From contig NZ_LWQS01000036.1 of NCBI RefSeq assembly GCF_001650695.1, forward strand, positions 34,352-98,351: a DNA stretch of 64,000 nt, read 5' to 3'. The notes under the pieces are model-generated. The model had not been told where the DNA came from. It worked only from the letters and a program-made list of their open reading frames with translations, and searched no databases. Positions 27,348 to 36,305 of this stretch are shown one piece after another. Position 1 is the stretch's first letter. Every line of letters starts with the position of its first letter. Both the position numbers and the translations under genes were made by a program. The DNA comes from Chloroflexus islandicus (GTDB lineage Bacteria > Chloroflexota > Chloroflexia > Chloroflexales > Chloroflexaceae).

Positions 27348-28886
27348 ATGACGGATCAGGTACGTAGGGATGAGGTCGCTGCGGGCGAGCTGCCTGACAC
27401 GCCTCTCGCGGCAGCTACTGCTCCGGCGGCTGAGGCTGCCGTCGCCGCGCTTACTCAGCCGGCAGAGGCGGTAGCGCCTACCCCTGAGCAGGAGGCGGCC
27501 CAGCCCGCCGCCGCAGGGGAGGCTGCTGATGCTCCGGCGGCGATGGCTCCAGCCGCCGCGGGTGAGGGTGCGTCCACTGAGGCGGAACCGGCTGGCGCAA
27601 GTTTTACGCCGGTGGGTGAACAACAACCGCAGAAGCCGCGCCGGTTGAAGGATTTGCAACCCGGCATGGAACTGGAGGGCAAGATTACGTCGATCGCGTT
27701 GTACGGCGTCTTTGTGGATATCGGCGTAGGCCGCGACGGTCTCGTCCATATCTCAGAGATGAGCGATCGCCGGATCGAGACGCCTTCGGAATTGGTGCAG
27801 ATCGGTGATACGGTGAAGGTGTGGGTCAAGAGCATCGATACCGATGCGCGCCGCATCAGCTTGACCATGCGCGATCCTGCACGGGCGGAAACGCCGCGCC
27901 GCACGCGCCAGCCGCAGCAACAGCCGCAACAGCAGCAGCCGCGCCGCCAAGAGATCGACCGCGAAAAGCTGGCCAGCCTGCGCGTCGGCGATGTCGTTGA
28001 AGGCGTGATTACTGGCTTTGCCCCCTTCGGTGCCTTCGCCGATATCGGCGTCGGTAAAGATGGCTTGATCCACGTCAGCGAGCTGGCCGAAGGCCGGGTT
28101 GAAAAGCCGGAAGATGCGGTGAAGGTCGGTGAGCGCTATCAGTTTAAGGTGCTTGAGATTGATGGCGAGGCTGCCCGCATCAGCCTGAGCCTGCGCCGGG
28201 CCCTGCGCACCCAGCGGATGCAGCAGCTCGAACCGGGCCAGATTGTCGAAGGCACCGTGAGCGGTATCGCTACCTTCGGCGCGTTCGTTGATATTGGCGT
28301 TGGCCGCGATGGCCTCGTCCATATCTCGGCGCTTGCCCCGCACCGCGTTGCCAAGGTCGAAGATGTGGTCAAGGTCGGCGACAAGGTGAAGGTGAAGGTG
28401 CTCGGCGTCGATCAGCAGAGCAAGCGGATCAGCCTGACTATGCGCCTCGAAGAGGAACAGCCGGAAGCAGCAGCGAGCGCTGAGGCGAGCGAGCCGGTGG
28501 AAGAGGCCGCGCCTGCCCGTGGTGGCCGCGGTAACTTTGAACGCTACACCGCTGCTGCGCAAGCAGCCCGTGAGCGGGGCGAACGCGGCGAACGCAGCGA
28601 ACGCGGCGAACGCAGCGAGCGGCGTGACCGCCGCGAACGGCGCAATGCCCAACCGGCCCCTGAAATGTACGTGGTCGGCGAAGAGGAAGAAGATGCGTTT
28701 GAGGGCAATGCGACCCTCGAAGATCTGTTGACGAAGTTCGGCGGGCCGAGCAACCGCCGCGATCGGGACCGCGATCGCCGCCGCCGCGACCACGATGATG
28801 ACGACGACGAGATTGAGCGCCCATCGAACCGGCGCCAGCGCGATGCGATCCGGCGCACCCTCCAGCAAATCGGTCACGATGAATAG
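27348..28886 (+). CDS. Three-S1-domain RNA-binding protein
   Basis: A 512-residue protein with an Ala/Pro/Glu-rich N-terminal 100 residues, then three S1 OB-fold domains (about 103-175, 210-280, 290-360). Each has the pattern GxVxGxxxFGxFVDIGVGxDGLVHxSE. A low-complexity tail holds a GERGERSERGERSERRDRRE repeat and a final acidic/basic RRRDHDDDDDE segment. It resembles a short ribosomal protein S1, probably helping mRNA bind the ribosome, or an RNA-degradation factor. The ATG follows gaggaggaagg. A strong hairpin follows the stop. Confidence 0.85.
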   Translation: MTDQVRRDEVAAGELPDTPLAAATAPAAEAAVAALTQPAEAVAPTPEQEAAQPAAAGEAADAPAAMAPAAAGEGASTEAEPAGASFTPVGEQQPQKPRRLKDLQPGMELEGKITSIALYGVFVDIGVGRDGLVHISEMSDRRIETPSELVQIGDTVKVWVKSIDTDARRISLTMRDPARAETPRRTRQPQQQPQQQQPRRQEIDREKLASLRVGDVVEGVITGFAPFGAFADIGVGKDGLIHVSELAEGRVEKPEDAVKVGERYQFKVLEIDGEAARISLSLRRALRTQRMQQLEPGQIVEGTVSGIATFGAFVDIGVGRDGLVHISALAPHRVAKVEDVVKVGDKVKVKVLGVDQQSKRISLTMRLEEEQPEAAASAEASEPVEEAAPARGGRGNFERYTAAAQAARERGERGERSERGERSERRDRRERRNAQPAPEMYVVGEEEEDAFEGNATLEDLLTKFGGPSNRRDRDRDRRRRDHDDDDDEIERPSNRRQRDAIRRTLQQIGHDE

Positions 28887-28911
28887 GCGCGTCGCGTAAG
28901 GATAGGAATTG

Positions 28912-28937
28912 GCCTGCCGGCGATGGCGCCGGCAGGC
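28912..28937 (+). terminator. Terminator-type hairpin after S1 gene
   Basis: Arms gcctgccggc and gccggcaggc (10 bp) enclose a 6-base loop 26 bases after the stop codon. The following gactattt is only weakly T-rich. The rpmH promoter begins 7 bases later. Confidence 0.6.
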
Positions 28938-28943
28938 GACTAT

Positions 28944-28973
28944 TTGACATGCATCCAGCGCGACGAGTATAAT
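28944..28973 (+). promoter_or_regulatory. Sigma-70 promoter for rpmH operon
   Basis: TTGACA at 28944-28949 and TATAAT at 28968-28973 are both perfect consensus hexamers, with an 18-base spacer. Transcription would start near 28980, about 40 bases before rpmH. This fits a highly expressed ribosomal gene. Confidence 0.9.
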
Positions 28974-29021
28974 GGCAACAGTTTTTGTCAATAAAGCGAT
29001 AATCTCTGAGGAGTAAATACA

Positions 29022-29195
29022 ATGCCCAAGCGAACATGGCAACCGAAGCGCATCCCGCGCCGCCGCAAACACGGCTTCCGGGCGCGGATGGAGACCAAAG
29101 ACGGGCGCGAAGTGCTCCGCCGCCGGCGTCTCAAGGGGCGCTGGAAGCTGACGGTGAGTGATGAGCGGCGAGCGGTGCGCCGCGGACACCGCTAA
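29022..29195 (+). CDS. rpmH: Ribosomal protein L34
   Basis: A 57-residue, extremely basic protein of the large ribosomal subunit. [19 protein letters not shown] is followed by [21 protein letters not shown], the L34 signature. The ATG follows gaggagtaaatac. Most L34 proteins have 44-47 residues; here about ten extra residues (ending [13 protein letters not shown]) extend the C terminus. It is the first gene of the classical rpmH-rnpA-yidC-jag cluster, though dnaA is not upstream. Confidence 0.96.
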   Translation: MPKRTWQPKRIPRRRKHGFRARMETKDGREVLRRRRLKGRWKLTVSDERRAVRRGHR

Positions 29196-29288
29196 TGACG
29201 GGATGGGACGGGTTATCGCCTACAGTGTCGCCTTCAGCGGCTGGCCATTGCGCCATCTGTGGCCGATAGCCCGTTTGTTTTTTTACCC

Positions 29289-29696
29289 ATGCGACGCGCA
29301 AATCGGCTCCGCCGGCCCGAACAATTTCGCCGCGTGCGCCACGAGGGTCGCACTGTTACGTCACCGTGGCTGGCCTTGACCGTCGCGCCGGGCCGGCGCA
29401 ATGCCGTGCGCTGCGGGTTCATCGCTGGCCGGCGCATCGGCGGCGCAGTTCAACGCAACCGTGCGCGCCGGCGCGTCCGTGAGGCGGTTCGCTTGCTGCT
29501 GCCGTCATTGCAGAGCGGCTACGATTTGGTCTTTGTTATCCGCTCGCCGGAAGTGGTTGAAGCGCCCTTTAGCCGGTTACAAGCCGATATTGCCGCACTT
29601 CTGCGGCAGGCTTGCCTCTTGAACGCGCCGGAACCCGAATCAACTGCATCAACATCGGCTACCTCGCATCCACAACACGAACGGGGATCATCATGA
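29289..29696 (+). CDS. rnpA: Ribonuclease P protein component
   Basis: The 135-residue protein subunit that assists the RNase P RNA in 5' maturation of tRNA precursors. RANRLRRPEQFRRVRHEGR is the family start. The RNR motif reads GAVQRNRARRRVREAVRLLL, and the central cleft follows with YDLVFVIRSPEV. ATG at 29289 suits the family start; GTG at 29259 would add ten residues. A weak ribosome-binding site precedes either start. The stop overlaps the yidC ATG (ATGA), giving translational coupling. Confidence 0.93.
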   Translation: MRRANRLRRPEQFRRVRHEGRTVTSPWLALTVAPGRRNAVRCGFIAGRRIGGAVQRNRARRRVREAVRLLLPSLQSGYDLVFVIRSPEVVEAPFSRLQADIAALLRQACLLNAPEPESTASTSATSHPQHERGSS

Positions 29697-30637
29697 ACAT
29701 TTGGTCGGCATTTGTTGGTTTGCTCGAACAATTGCTGCTCTTCTTCTCATCATTGACCGGCAATATGGCGCTGGGCATCGTGCTCTTCACGATCGCGGCG
29801 CGCCTCTTTATTCTGCCCCTGACCCTCAGCTCGCTCCGTTCGAGCCGCCGCATGCAAGAGGTGCAGCCGATCTTGAAGGAGATCCAGCGCAAGTACGGCA
29901 AAGATCCCCAGCGCCTCCAAGAAGAGACGCTGCGCGTCTACCGCGAGCACAAGATTAACCCGGTCGGTGGATGTTTGCCGCTCTTGCTGCAATTACCGAT
30001 CTTTTTCGGCGTGTACCAAGCGGTGTATCACCTGATGGTGCCCGAACAACGGGTCAACCTGAGCGCCGCCGCCGCTGAAATGCTCAAAGACGAACGGCTG
30101 GCCCAGATCCTTGCCGCCCCCTTCTTTGGCATGGATCTCGGTATGCCGGCGTTTGGCCCAAATGGTTTCGCCGGCTTCGCCTATCTCATCTTGCCGGTGC
30201 TCTCGATCGTCTTGCAGTTGATGCAACAGTTGATGGCGACGCCGCGGGTGCAAGATCCGCAACAAAAGGCGTTTACGCAGGCCATGTTGATTATGCCGTT
30301 CGTCTTCGGCTACATTGCCTTTACCTTCCCGACTGGCGCAGTACTGTACTGGGTCATTAGCAGCATCATTGGCGTGATCCAGCAGTATTTCACCTCAGGC
30401 TGGGGGTCGCTGGCCAATTACCTGCGCTTCCTGCCCCCCGACAACCGTCCGGCCCCGGCATTGTCGTTGGCGCCGGCCACTGCGAGTCAAGCGACTGAAG
30501 CGCAACCCGAAACCCCGAAGGTTGATTTTTGGTCGGTGATGCGGCCATTGACTGAAGCGCCGGTAGAATCGAGCGAGACCGCTGGCGAAGAGCATCGCGC
30601 AGCGCGCCAGCATCCCAACCCGCGTCGCCGTCGCTAG
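29693..30637 (+). CDS. yidC: YidC/Oxa1 membrane protein insertase
   Basis: A 314-residue insertase without the large periplasmic domain of proteobacterial YidC, as in Gram-positive and Chloroflexi forms. TM1 is followed by FTIAARLFILPLTLSSLRSSRRM, a conserved hydrophilic-groove Arg region, the cytoplasmic hairpin QPILKEIQRKYGKDPQRLQEE, and later GGCLPLLLQLPIFFGVYQAV. It inserts or folds inner-membrane proteins. The ATG at 29693 overlaps the rnpA stop and follows gggga. The long C-terminal tail has PNPRRRR, a basic end that may touch ribosomes. Confidence 0.96.
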   Translation: MNIWSAFVGLLEQLLLFFSSLTGNMALGIVLFTIAARLFILPLTLSSLRSSRRMQEVQPILKEIQRKYGKDPQRLQEETLRVYREHKINPVGGCLPLLLQLPIFFGVYQAVYHLMVPEQRVNLSAAAAEMLKDERLAQILAAPFFGMDLGMPAFGPNGFAGFAYLILPVLSIVLQLMQQLMATPRVQDPQQKAFTQAMLIMPFVFGYIAFTFPTGAVLYWVISSIIGVIQQYFTSGWGSLANYLRFLPPDNRPAPALSLAPATASQATEAQPETPKVDFWSVMRPLTEAPVESSETAGEEHRAARQHPNPRRRR

Positions 30638-30684
30638 GGACAAGAGACGTTTAAGCAGACGGTCACAGTGACCGAGAGGTGTCT

Positions 30685-31350
30685 ATGAAGCGCATCGAGA
30701 TCAGCGCGCGCACCGTCGCCGAAGCTGTCGAGCTGGCGTTGGCCCAACTGGGCCGCGATCGCGATGAAGTGGCGATTGAGGTGCTTGATCCGGGCGAGAA
30801 TGGTGATGAAGCATTAGTGCGCGTCACCGTTGTCGAAGATGAAGAAGAGCGACCGTCGATCGAGAAGGTGAGCGCTATTGCCCAACGCATTCTCGAAGAT
30901 CTGCTCGAACGCATGGATATCCATGCGTATGTGACGGCTGTCGTCTCGCGGGTGCCCGGCCCGCAGGGTGAACCGGAAGATACGATTACGTTGCACGTTG
31001 AGGGCGCCGATGAAGAGGCGATGGGCTTGCTGATCGGACGCCGCGGCGAGACGCTGCGCTCGCTCCAATTTTTGCTGAACCTGTTGGTGAGCCGGCGCGT
31101 GCATGCATGGCCGCAGTTGGTGGTAGATGTGGGCAATTATCGCCAACGCCGCCAAGAGTCGCTCGAAAGCCTTGCCCGCCGGATGGCGGAACGGGTGCGC
31201 CAGACGGGCCGGCCTATTATGCTGGAACCCATGGCGGCCTACGAGCGGCGGATCGTTCACCTTGCCCTGCGCGATGATAAGACGATTTATACCGAGAGTT
31301 CCGGCGAGGGCGAGAATCGCAAGATTGTGATCTATCCGGCGAAATCGTAA
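30685..31350 (+). CDS. jag: Jag/KhpB RNA-binding protein
   Basis: A 221-residue protein with Jag_N (about 1-55), an acidic linker, a type II KH domain (MGLLIGRRGETLRSLQFLLNLL) and an R3H domain (PMAAYERRIVHLALRD) with the conserved R-x3-H. In Firmicutes it acts with KhpA as an RNA-binding regulator of division and cell wall. Its place after yidC is conserved. ATG at 30685 follows gagaggt. Confidence 0.93.
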   Translation: MKRIEISARTVAEAVELALAQLGRDRDEVAIEVLDPGENGDEALVRVTVVEDEEERPSIEKVSAIAQRILEDLLERMDIHAYVTAVVSRVPGPQGEPEDTITLHVEGADEEAMGLLIGRRGETLRSLQFLLNLLVSRRVHAWPQLVVDVGNYRQRRQESLESLARRMAERVRQTGRPIMLEPMAAYERRIVHLALRDDKTIYTESSGEGENRKIVIYPAKS

Positions 31351-31433
31351 CTGGTAGGGGGCTGGTTGCTCACCGGCCCCCAGTTGCTTCTCGCGCCATA
31401 CCCCTCCCGCCTTCGCGTCTGCGCTGACACCCT

Positions 31434-32285
31434 ATGATTGATTTTGTTGCTATCGGTCACGTGACTCGCGATCTGTTGCCGGCTGGCGCAACTGCCGCTG
31501 GCGGTACCGCTCGCTTCGCTGCCCTGCTGGCGCAACGGCTTGGCTTGCGTCCGGCTATTGTCACCGCCAGCGCCGAACCGGCTCCCGCTGGCGTGGCATG
31601 GGCGAACATTGCGACGCACGTGAGTTCAACCTTTGAGAACCGCTACACACCGGCTGGCCGGCGCCAGTGGCTCCACGCGGTCGCGCCAGCGATGAGCGTG
31701 ACCGATATTCCGCTTGGCTGGCGCACTGCCCCCATCGTCTTGCTTGGCCCGGTCGTGCATGAATGCACCCCGGCAATAGCCGCCGCCTTTCCGAGCGCCT
31801 TGATCGGTGCCACGGCACAGGGGTGGCTGCGCGATTGGAACGATGACTTGCCATCACCCGTTCGGCTGCGCCGCTGGCAACCCGCACCCAAAGAGCTAGC
31901 GCGCGTGCATGTGCTCAGTCTCAGCAGCGAAGATGTGGGAGGCGATGACGAATTAGCCGCCTATTACGCCAGTGCAACCCCGATCGGCATTGTCACCCAC
32001 GGCGCGCGCGGCGCCACGATGTTCTTGCACGGTAGGCCACACCATATCCCTGCCTACCAAGCCCAAGAGTCTGATCCAACTGGCGCCGGCGATGTCTTTG
32101 CCACCGCCTTCCTCATCCGGCTGTGGGAAACAGGCGATCCCTTTGCGGCGGCCCGCTTCGCTGCCGCGGCAGCGGCCTGTGTCGTAGAAGGGGTCGGTGA
32201 TACGGCCTTGCCCGATCGAGCGCAGATCATCCAGCGGATGGCCAGAGATAACCGGGCAATCGATCACGTCACGCACACATCGTAG
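31434..32285 (+). CDS. PfkB-family carbohydrate/nucleoside kinase
   Basis: A 283-residue ribokinase-like enzyme. It starts DFVAIGHVTRDLLP, and the active-site motif is DPTGAGDVFATAFLIRLWE, with the anion-hole Gly-Ala-Gly and catalytic Asp. The N-terminal motif is short (TAAGGTARFAALLAQRLG), with the GG of signature 1. The substrate could be a sugar, inositol or nucleoside. It ends in a hairpin shared with the convergent transporter gene. No clear ribosome-binding site is seen. Confidence 0.85.
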   Translation: MIDFVAIGHVTRDLLPAGATAAGGTARFAALLAQRLGLRPAIVTASAEPAPAGVAWANIATHVSSTFENRYTPAGRRQWLHAVAPAMSVTDIPLGWRTAPIVLLGPVVHECTPAIAAAFPSALIGATAQGWLRDWNDDLPSPVRLRRWQPAPKELARVHVLSLSSEDVGGDDELAAYYASATPIGIVTHGARGATMFLHGRPHHIPAYQAQESDPTGAGDVFATAFLIRLWETGDPFAAARFAAAAAACVVEGVGDTALPDRAQIIQRMARDNRAIDHVTHTS

Positions 32286-32309
32286 GGGCGCACGGTCTGC
32301 GCCCCTACG
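32281..32309. terminator. Hairpin terminator between convergent genes
   Basis: Arms cgtaggggcgca and tgcgcccctacg (12 bp) enclose a 5-base loop. It overlaps the stop of the PfkB gene and lies 8 bases from the stop of the convergent transporter. It belongs to the gtaggggc hairpin family. Bidirectional termination is inferred. Confidence 0.65.
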
Positions 32310-32316
32310 AGCAGAA

Positions 32317-34167
32317 TCACCGCTCTAACCGGTACGGCACACTGGTCACGACATTACCACGCAACCGCAGAGTAGTCTTGATCAACAACCCGGTCTGGTT
32401 GTGCAACAGATGCTCCCACCAGCGCGCCGGCACAAATTCGGGCAAGATTACCGTGATCACATCATCGCCATAGCGCGTCTCAACCTCTTCGATGTAGCGC
32501 ACAATCGGGTTGATCAGCGAGCGGAACGGCGATTCGAGCACGACCAGCGGAATATCGCACCCCCAATCGCGCCAGCGCGCGCGCAACTTCTCGGTCGCGT
32601 CAGGGTCAAGATCAACATACACCGCAGTCACGTTATCAGGCGCAATCGAGCGCGCATATTGCAAGGCCGGCAATACGCCGCGGTGAATGCCGCTCACCAA
32701 AACGATTGCCGTGTGCCGGCGCAGTTCGGGCGGCAAGATGGCGCCACTCAACGACAATTGTTCGGCGACGCGGCGATAGTGCAGGTTGATAGCGCGGAAC
32801 ATCAAGACCAGAATCGGGATGGCTGTGATCACCATCCACGCGCCATGGACAAACTTGGTGACCATGAGGATCACCAGCACGATCGCCGTGAGGATCGCGC
32901 CGAAACCGTTAATCATGACACTGTGCAGCCATCCCGGTTGGCGTAAGCGCAGATGGCGGCGCACCATCCCCGATTGCGAGAGGGTGAATGAAGTAAACAC
33001 CCCGACCGCATAGAGCGGCAGCATCGCGATCTCATTGGCCCGAAAGATCACTACTAATAGCGCCGAGAACATCCCCAGCACGAGAATGCCATTCGAGAAG
33101 ACCAACCGGTCGCCGCGCGAAGCAAACTGGCGGGGCAAGAAGCGATCGCGCGAGAGGAAGGAAGCGAGGCGCGGGAAGTCGGCAAAGGCGGTATTGGCCG
33201 CTAACACCAAAATTAACGCAGTCGCCACCTGAATGAAGACGTACACCGGCCCCACGCCAAAGATCGTGCGCGCAATCTGCGAGACAATCGTTTCGTGAGT
33301 AAACTCATTCGGTACCGCTTGATGGGTATACGCCAGCCACGTAATGCCCAGAAACATCGTGACCAATAGGCTGATCATCCACGTGAGCGTGATCGCCGCA
33401 TTGCGCGCCTCCGGCGGTTTGAACGCCTGCACGCCATCGCTGATCGCCTCAATCCCGGTTAGAGCCGTACAACCGGCGGCAAAGGCGCGCAAAATCAACC
33501 ACAGCGAAAGCGCCTCGCCGGTGAGCGGAATGTCCGGATCGATCGAATGCGTCACCGGCTCGGCGCCAAACACGAGATCGTGGCCAATGCCTACCACGAT
33601 CATCGAAAGAATCCCAGTGATGAACGCATACGTCGGGATGGAAAAGATCACGCCGCTCTCTTTAGCGCCGCGCAGGTTGGTAATTGTGACGATCAGAATG
33701 CAGACGAGGGCAATCTCAACCGCGTGATCGCGGAGCGACGGAAAGCCCCAGTTCGTCGCCAGTGACGTGATGGCAGCCACACCTGCCGAGATACTGACTG
33801 CGACGGTCAGCACATAGTCGATCAGCAATGCGCCTGCCGCCACCAAACCCGGCAGATCACCGAGATTATCACGCGTTACGATGTAGCCGCCGCCGCCTTG
33901 CGGATACGCTTTGATCGTTTGCCGGTAGGAAAAGCCAACGATCAGCAACAACATGGCAATCGCGGCGGCAATCGGCAGCGAGAGACCAAGCGCCGCGCTC
34001 CCGCCAAGAATGAGAATGGTGAGGATGGCTTCGGTTGCATACGAGACTGACGAGAGCGCATCTGATGAAAAGACTGCCAGCGCCGTCGTTTTGCTGAGCC
34101 GTTCGTGGTGCTGGTGTTCGGTGGCAATTGGCCGGCCCACCAGAATGCGCTTGATCTGGGCAAACAT
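32317..34167 (-). CDS. APC-superfamily transporter, KimA-like potassium importer
   Basis: A 616-residue membrane protein with about twelve helices. The N-terminal part reads KTTALAVFSSDALSSVSYATE and then QTIKAYPQGGGGYIVTRDNLG, both typical of the KimA/YdaO group of APC transporters. A soluble C-terminal domain of about 160 residues (starting TAIVLVSGIHRGVLPALQYAR) matches the cytosolic dimerisation domain of KimA, a proton-coupled K+ importer regulated by c-di-AMP in Bacillus. K+ as substrate is inferred from that family; amino acids are an alternative. ATG at 34167 follows aaggaa; the longer frame to 34350 runs into the promoter region. Confidence 0.8.
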   Translation of the reverse strand: MFAQIKRILVGRPIATEHQHHERLSKTTALAVFSSDALSSVSYATEAILTILILGGSAALGLSLPIAAAIAMLLLIVGFSYRQTIKAYPQGGGGYIVTRDNLGDLPGLVAAGALLIDYVLTVAVSISAGVAAITSLATNWGFPSLRDHAVEIALVCILIVTITNLRGAKESGVIFSIPTYAFITGILSMIVVGIGHDLVFGAEPVTHSIDPDIPLTGEALSLWLILRAFAAGCTALTGIEAISDGVQAFKPPEARNAAITLTWMISLLVTMFLGITWLAYTHQAVPNEFTHETIVSQIARTIFGVGPVYVFIQVATALILVLAANTAFADFPRLASFLSRDRFLPRQFASRGDRLVFSNGILVLGMFSALLVVIFRANEIAMLPLYAVGVFTSFTLSQSGMVRRHLRLRQPGWLHSVMINGFGAILTAIVLVILMVTKFVHGAWMVITAIPILVLMFRAINLHYRRVAEQLSLSGAILPPELRRHTAIVLVSGIHRGVLPALQYARSIAPDNVTAVYVDLDPDATEKLRARWRDWGCDIPLVVLESPFRSLINPIVRYIEEVETRYGDDVITVILPEFVPARWWEHLLHNQTGLLIKTTLRLRGNVVTSVPYRLER

Positions 34168-34377
34168 AGCCGCAGGTTCCTTGCTAATGTACGAACGCAC
34201 TAGTTTTATGCAATAGTAAAGACGGAACGCAATCTGTGCGCGGCAGTCGGCGTTCCGTCGGCTGTCGAACGCATGGTCGATGACTATCAACCTGCGCATC
34301 GTCATTGACGCTTGCCGTGCGATCATAGCACTATCATCAGGGAAAGTCAATCCCTGTGACAGTTCTCACAGACGGGC

Positions 34378-34406
34378 TTGACATCGCTGCACAGGCGCGT
34401 TATGCT
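34378..34406 (+). promoter_or_regulatory. Sigma-70 promoter for ABC exporter
   Basis: TTGACA at 34378-34383 and TATGCT at 34401-34406 are separated by exactly 17 bases. The start point near 34413 gives a 30-base leader to the ATG at 34443. This excludes the longer upstream reading frame. Confidence 0.8.
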
Positions 34407-34442
34407 CTGAAAGAGTTATGGCCTGATGGCAAAGGCACGGTG

Positions 34443-35390
34443 ATGAACGAACAAGCAGTTGAAACACAGGCGCTGGTCAAACGGTACGGCACGGTGACGG
34501 CGCTCGATCATGTCACGCTCCAAGCGCCGGCTGGGCGGATCTACGCATTGCTTGGCCCCAACGGGGCTGGCAAAACGACCCTGCTCAGCATTCTCACCAC
34601 CTTGCTCCCGCCGACGTCTGGCAGCGCACGCATTCTCGGCTACGATGTGGTGCGCGATGCCGCCGAGGTGCGCCGCCGGATCGGCGTGACGTTTCAAGAG
34701 ATGGTGCTCGATCCGTTGCTGACCGGACGCGAGACGCTCGATTTTCACGGTCGTCTCTATCGCTTGCCATCCGCTGTGCGCCGGCAACGGATTGCTGAAT
34801 TGGTTGAGCTGGTGCAATTGACCGACGCCATCGATCGACCGGTCAAGAGCTATTCCGGCGGGATGAAGCGCCGGCTTGAATTGGCCCGCGGTCTGATGAC
34901 CGATCCGCAGGTGTTGGTGCTTGACGAACCAACGCAGGGCCTCGATCCGCAAAACCGGGTCAATATCTGGAGCTATGTGCGCGATCTGAACCGCCGCCGC
35001 GGGATGAGCATCTTGCTCACCACTCACGCGATGGATGAAGCCGAGGCTTTGGCCGACCTCGTAGGAATCATCGATCACGGTCGCCTGATTGTCGAAGGCA
35101 AGCCGGGTGATCTGATCGCTTCGCTCGGCTCCGATGTCATCCGGGTGCGCGGGAATGGTGATTTTCAGCATCTGGCCACGGTTGCCGCTGTGATCGATGG
35201 CGTCAGCCGGGTCGAGACTGACCCAGCCGATAGCTTGGCCCTGATTTATACCGATAACGGCAGCCGTCGGTTGCCGGCGGTATTGAATGCGATCAGCAAC
35301 AACGGCTTCGCCGTCGAAGATGTCACCCTTGCCCGTCCCTCGCTCGGCGATGTGTTCTTGCACTATACCGGCACCGCGCTGCGTGATTAA
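34443..35390 (+). CDS. ABC transporter ATP-binding protein (DrrA-like)
   Basis: A 315-residue cytoplasmic ATPase of an ABC-2 exporter. It shows Walker A GPNGAGKTTLLSIL, the Q-loop in VTFQEMVLD, the signature SYSGGMKRRLELARGL, Walker B VLVLDEPTQGLDPQ and the H-loop LLTTHAMDEAE. The C-terminal 80 residues form the extra domain of DrrA/CcmA-type proteins (ending SLGDVFLHYTG). It is paired with the permease gene 22 bases downstream. It probably exports a drug, lipid or polysaccharide. Confidence 0.95.
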   Translation: MNEQAVETQALVKRYGTVTALDHVTLQAPAGRIYALLGPNGAGKTTLLSILTTLLPPTSGSARILGYDVVRDAAEVRRRIGVTFQEMVLDPLLTGRETLDFHGRLYRLPSAVRRQRIAELVELVQLTDAIDRPVKSYSGGMKRRLELARGLMTDPQVLVLDEPTQGLDPQNRVNIWSYVRDLNRRRGMSILLTTHAMDEAEALADLVGIIDHGRLIVEGKPGDLIASLGSDVIRVRGNGDFQHLATVAAVIDGVSRVETDPADSLALIYTDNGSRRLPAVLNAISNNGFAVEDVTLARPSLGDVFLHYTGTALRD

Positions 35391-35412
35391 TACACTGCTA
35401 GAGGAGCACGCT

Positions 35413-36168
35413 ATGTACGCCACGTATGTCATCTGGACACGGCATATGCGCAAATTCGTGCAGCAGACCGAAGAGCTGGTTGGGTTGGCATTGCAATCGG
35501 TTTTGTGGGTGGTGCTCTTTGGGGTCGGCATGCGCGGCATGATTAGCGATGTTGGCGGCAGTGATTATATGTCTTTTATTCTGCCGGGCATCATTGCCCT
35601 CAGCGCATTGGGCGGCGCGGTTGGCGGCGGCATGGTGTTGTTGGATGAGCGGCTGCGCGGGATTGTGAAAGAGTATTTGGCCGCGCCAATCCCTCGCTTG
35701 AGCATTTTGTTGGGCAGCGCGGCGAGTACCGCAACCAAGGCGCTCTTTCAAGCGACGCTGATGTTAATCATTGGGTTGCTCATGGGGGCGCGCTTGGCGA
35801 TTAACCCGGTTGGCTGGCTAGGTGCGCTGGTGTTGCTCGCGATCTTTGCCATCGGCTTCAGCGGGCTGGCGCTCGGCGTGGCGGCTATTTCGCGCAGCAT
35901 CGCCGGCTATCACGGTATGATCTTCCTCTTTAACCTGCCGCTGCTGTTTGCCTCAAATGCACTCTACCCGCTATCAGTGTTGCCGGGATGGATGCAAGCG
36001 ATTGTCTTGATTAATCCAGCAACCTATCTGATCGACGCCGTGCGCGCGTTGGCGTTCGGGGTGGAGGCCACCCTGCCGCTGTGGGCCAGCGGTCTAGTGC
36101 TGGCCGTGTTTGCCGCGGCGAGCATGATCTTCGCGCTGTCGCTCTTCCAGCGTTCGTTGCGGGCGTGA
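35413..36168 (+). CDS. ABC-2 type permease
   Basis: A 251-residue inner-membrane protein with six hydrophobic segments, the membrane half of the exporter with the upstream ATPase. MYATYVIWTRHMRKFVQQTEE is a typical amphipathic start. IMALSALGGAVGGGMVLLDER and LFASNALYPLSVLPGWMQ are the conserved ABC-2 membrane loops, and INPATYLIDAVRAL comes before the last helix. The ATG follows gaggag. Two proteins of each kind would make the exporter. The substrate is unknown. Confidence 0.93.
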   Translation: MYATYVIWTRHMRKFVQQTEELVGLALQSVLWVVLFGVGMRGMISDVGGSDYMSFILPGIIALSALGGAVGGGMVLLDERLRGIVKEYLAAPIPRLSILLGSAASTATKALFQATLMLIIGLLMGARLAINPVGWLGALVLLAIFAIGFSGLALGVAAISRSIAGYHGMIFLFNLPLLFASNALYPLSVLPGWMQAIVLINPATYLIDAVRALAFGVEATLPLWASGLVLAVFAAASMIFALSLFQRSLRA

Positions 36169-36174
36169 AGAATG

Positions 36175-36303
36175 GCCGCAAAAAGACACAGAACGCACAA
36201 ATCACTGAAGGCTGACCCCAAAGCCATTTAGCAACACTGCCGGCGCAACCAGCTCTCACAAACCAGCCAATCCGTTTGCGTGTGTTCTGCGTCTTTTTGC
36301 GGC
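36175..36303. repeat. Small element with 24-bp inverted ends
   Basis: Ends gccgcaaaaagacacagaac (36175-36198) and the near reverse complement at 36280-36303 match at 22 of 24 positions and bracket about 80 bases. It fills the gap between the ABC permease and the convergent HTH-peptidase gene. It could be a MITE-like element or simply a large terminator. Related words (acgcaaagacgcag) recur at about 19.5 kb. Confidence 0.5.
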
Positions 36304-36305
36304 GA

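Noticed and set aside
28887..29021. Replication origin near rpmH
   Set aside because: I found no cluster of DnaA boxes or AT-rich unwinding element, and dnaA is not adjacent.
27753..29189. Long open frame opposite the S1 gene
   Set aside because: It is a shadow of the S1-domain and L34 genes; composition is a mirror of their codons, without a domain of its own.
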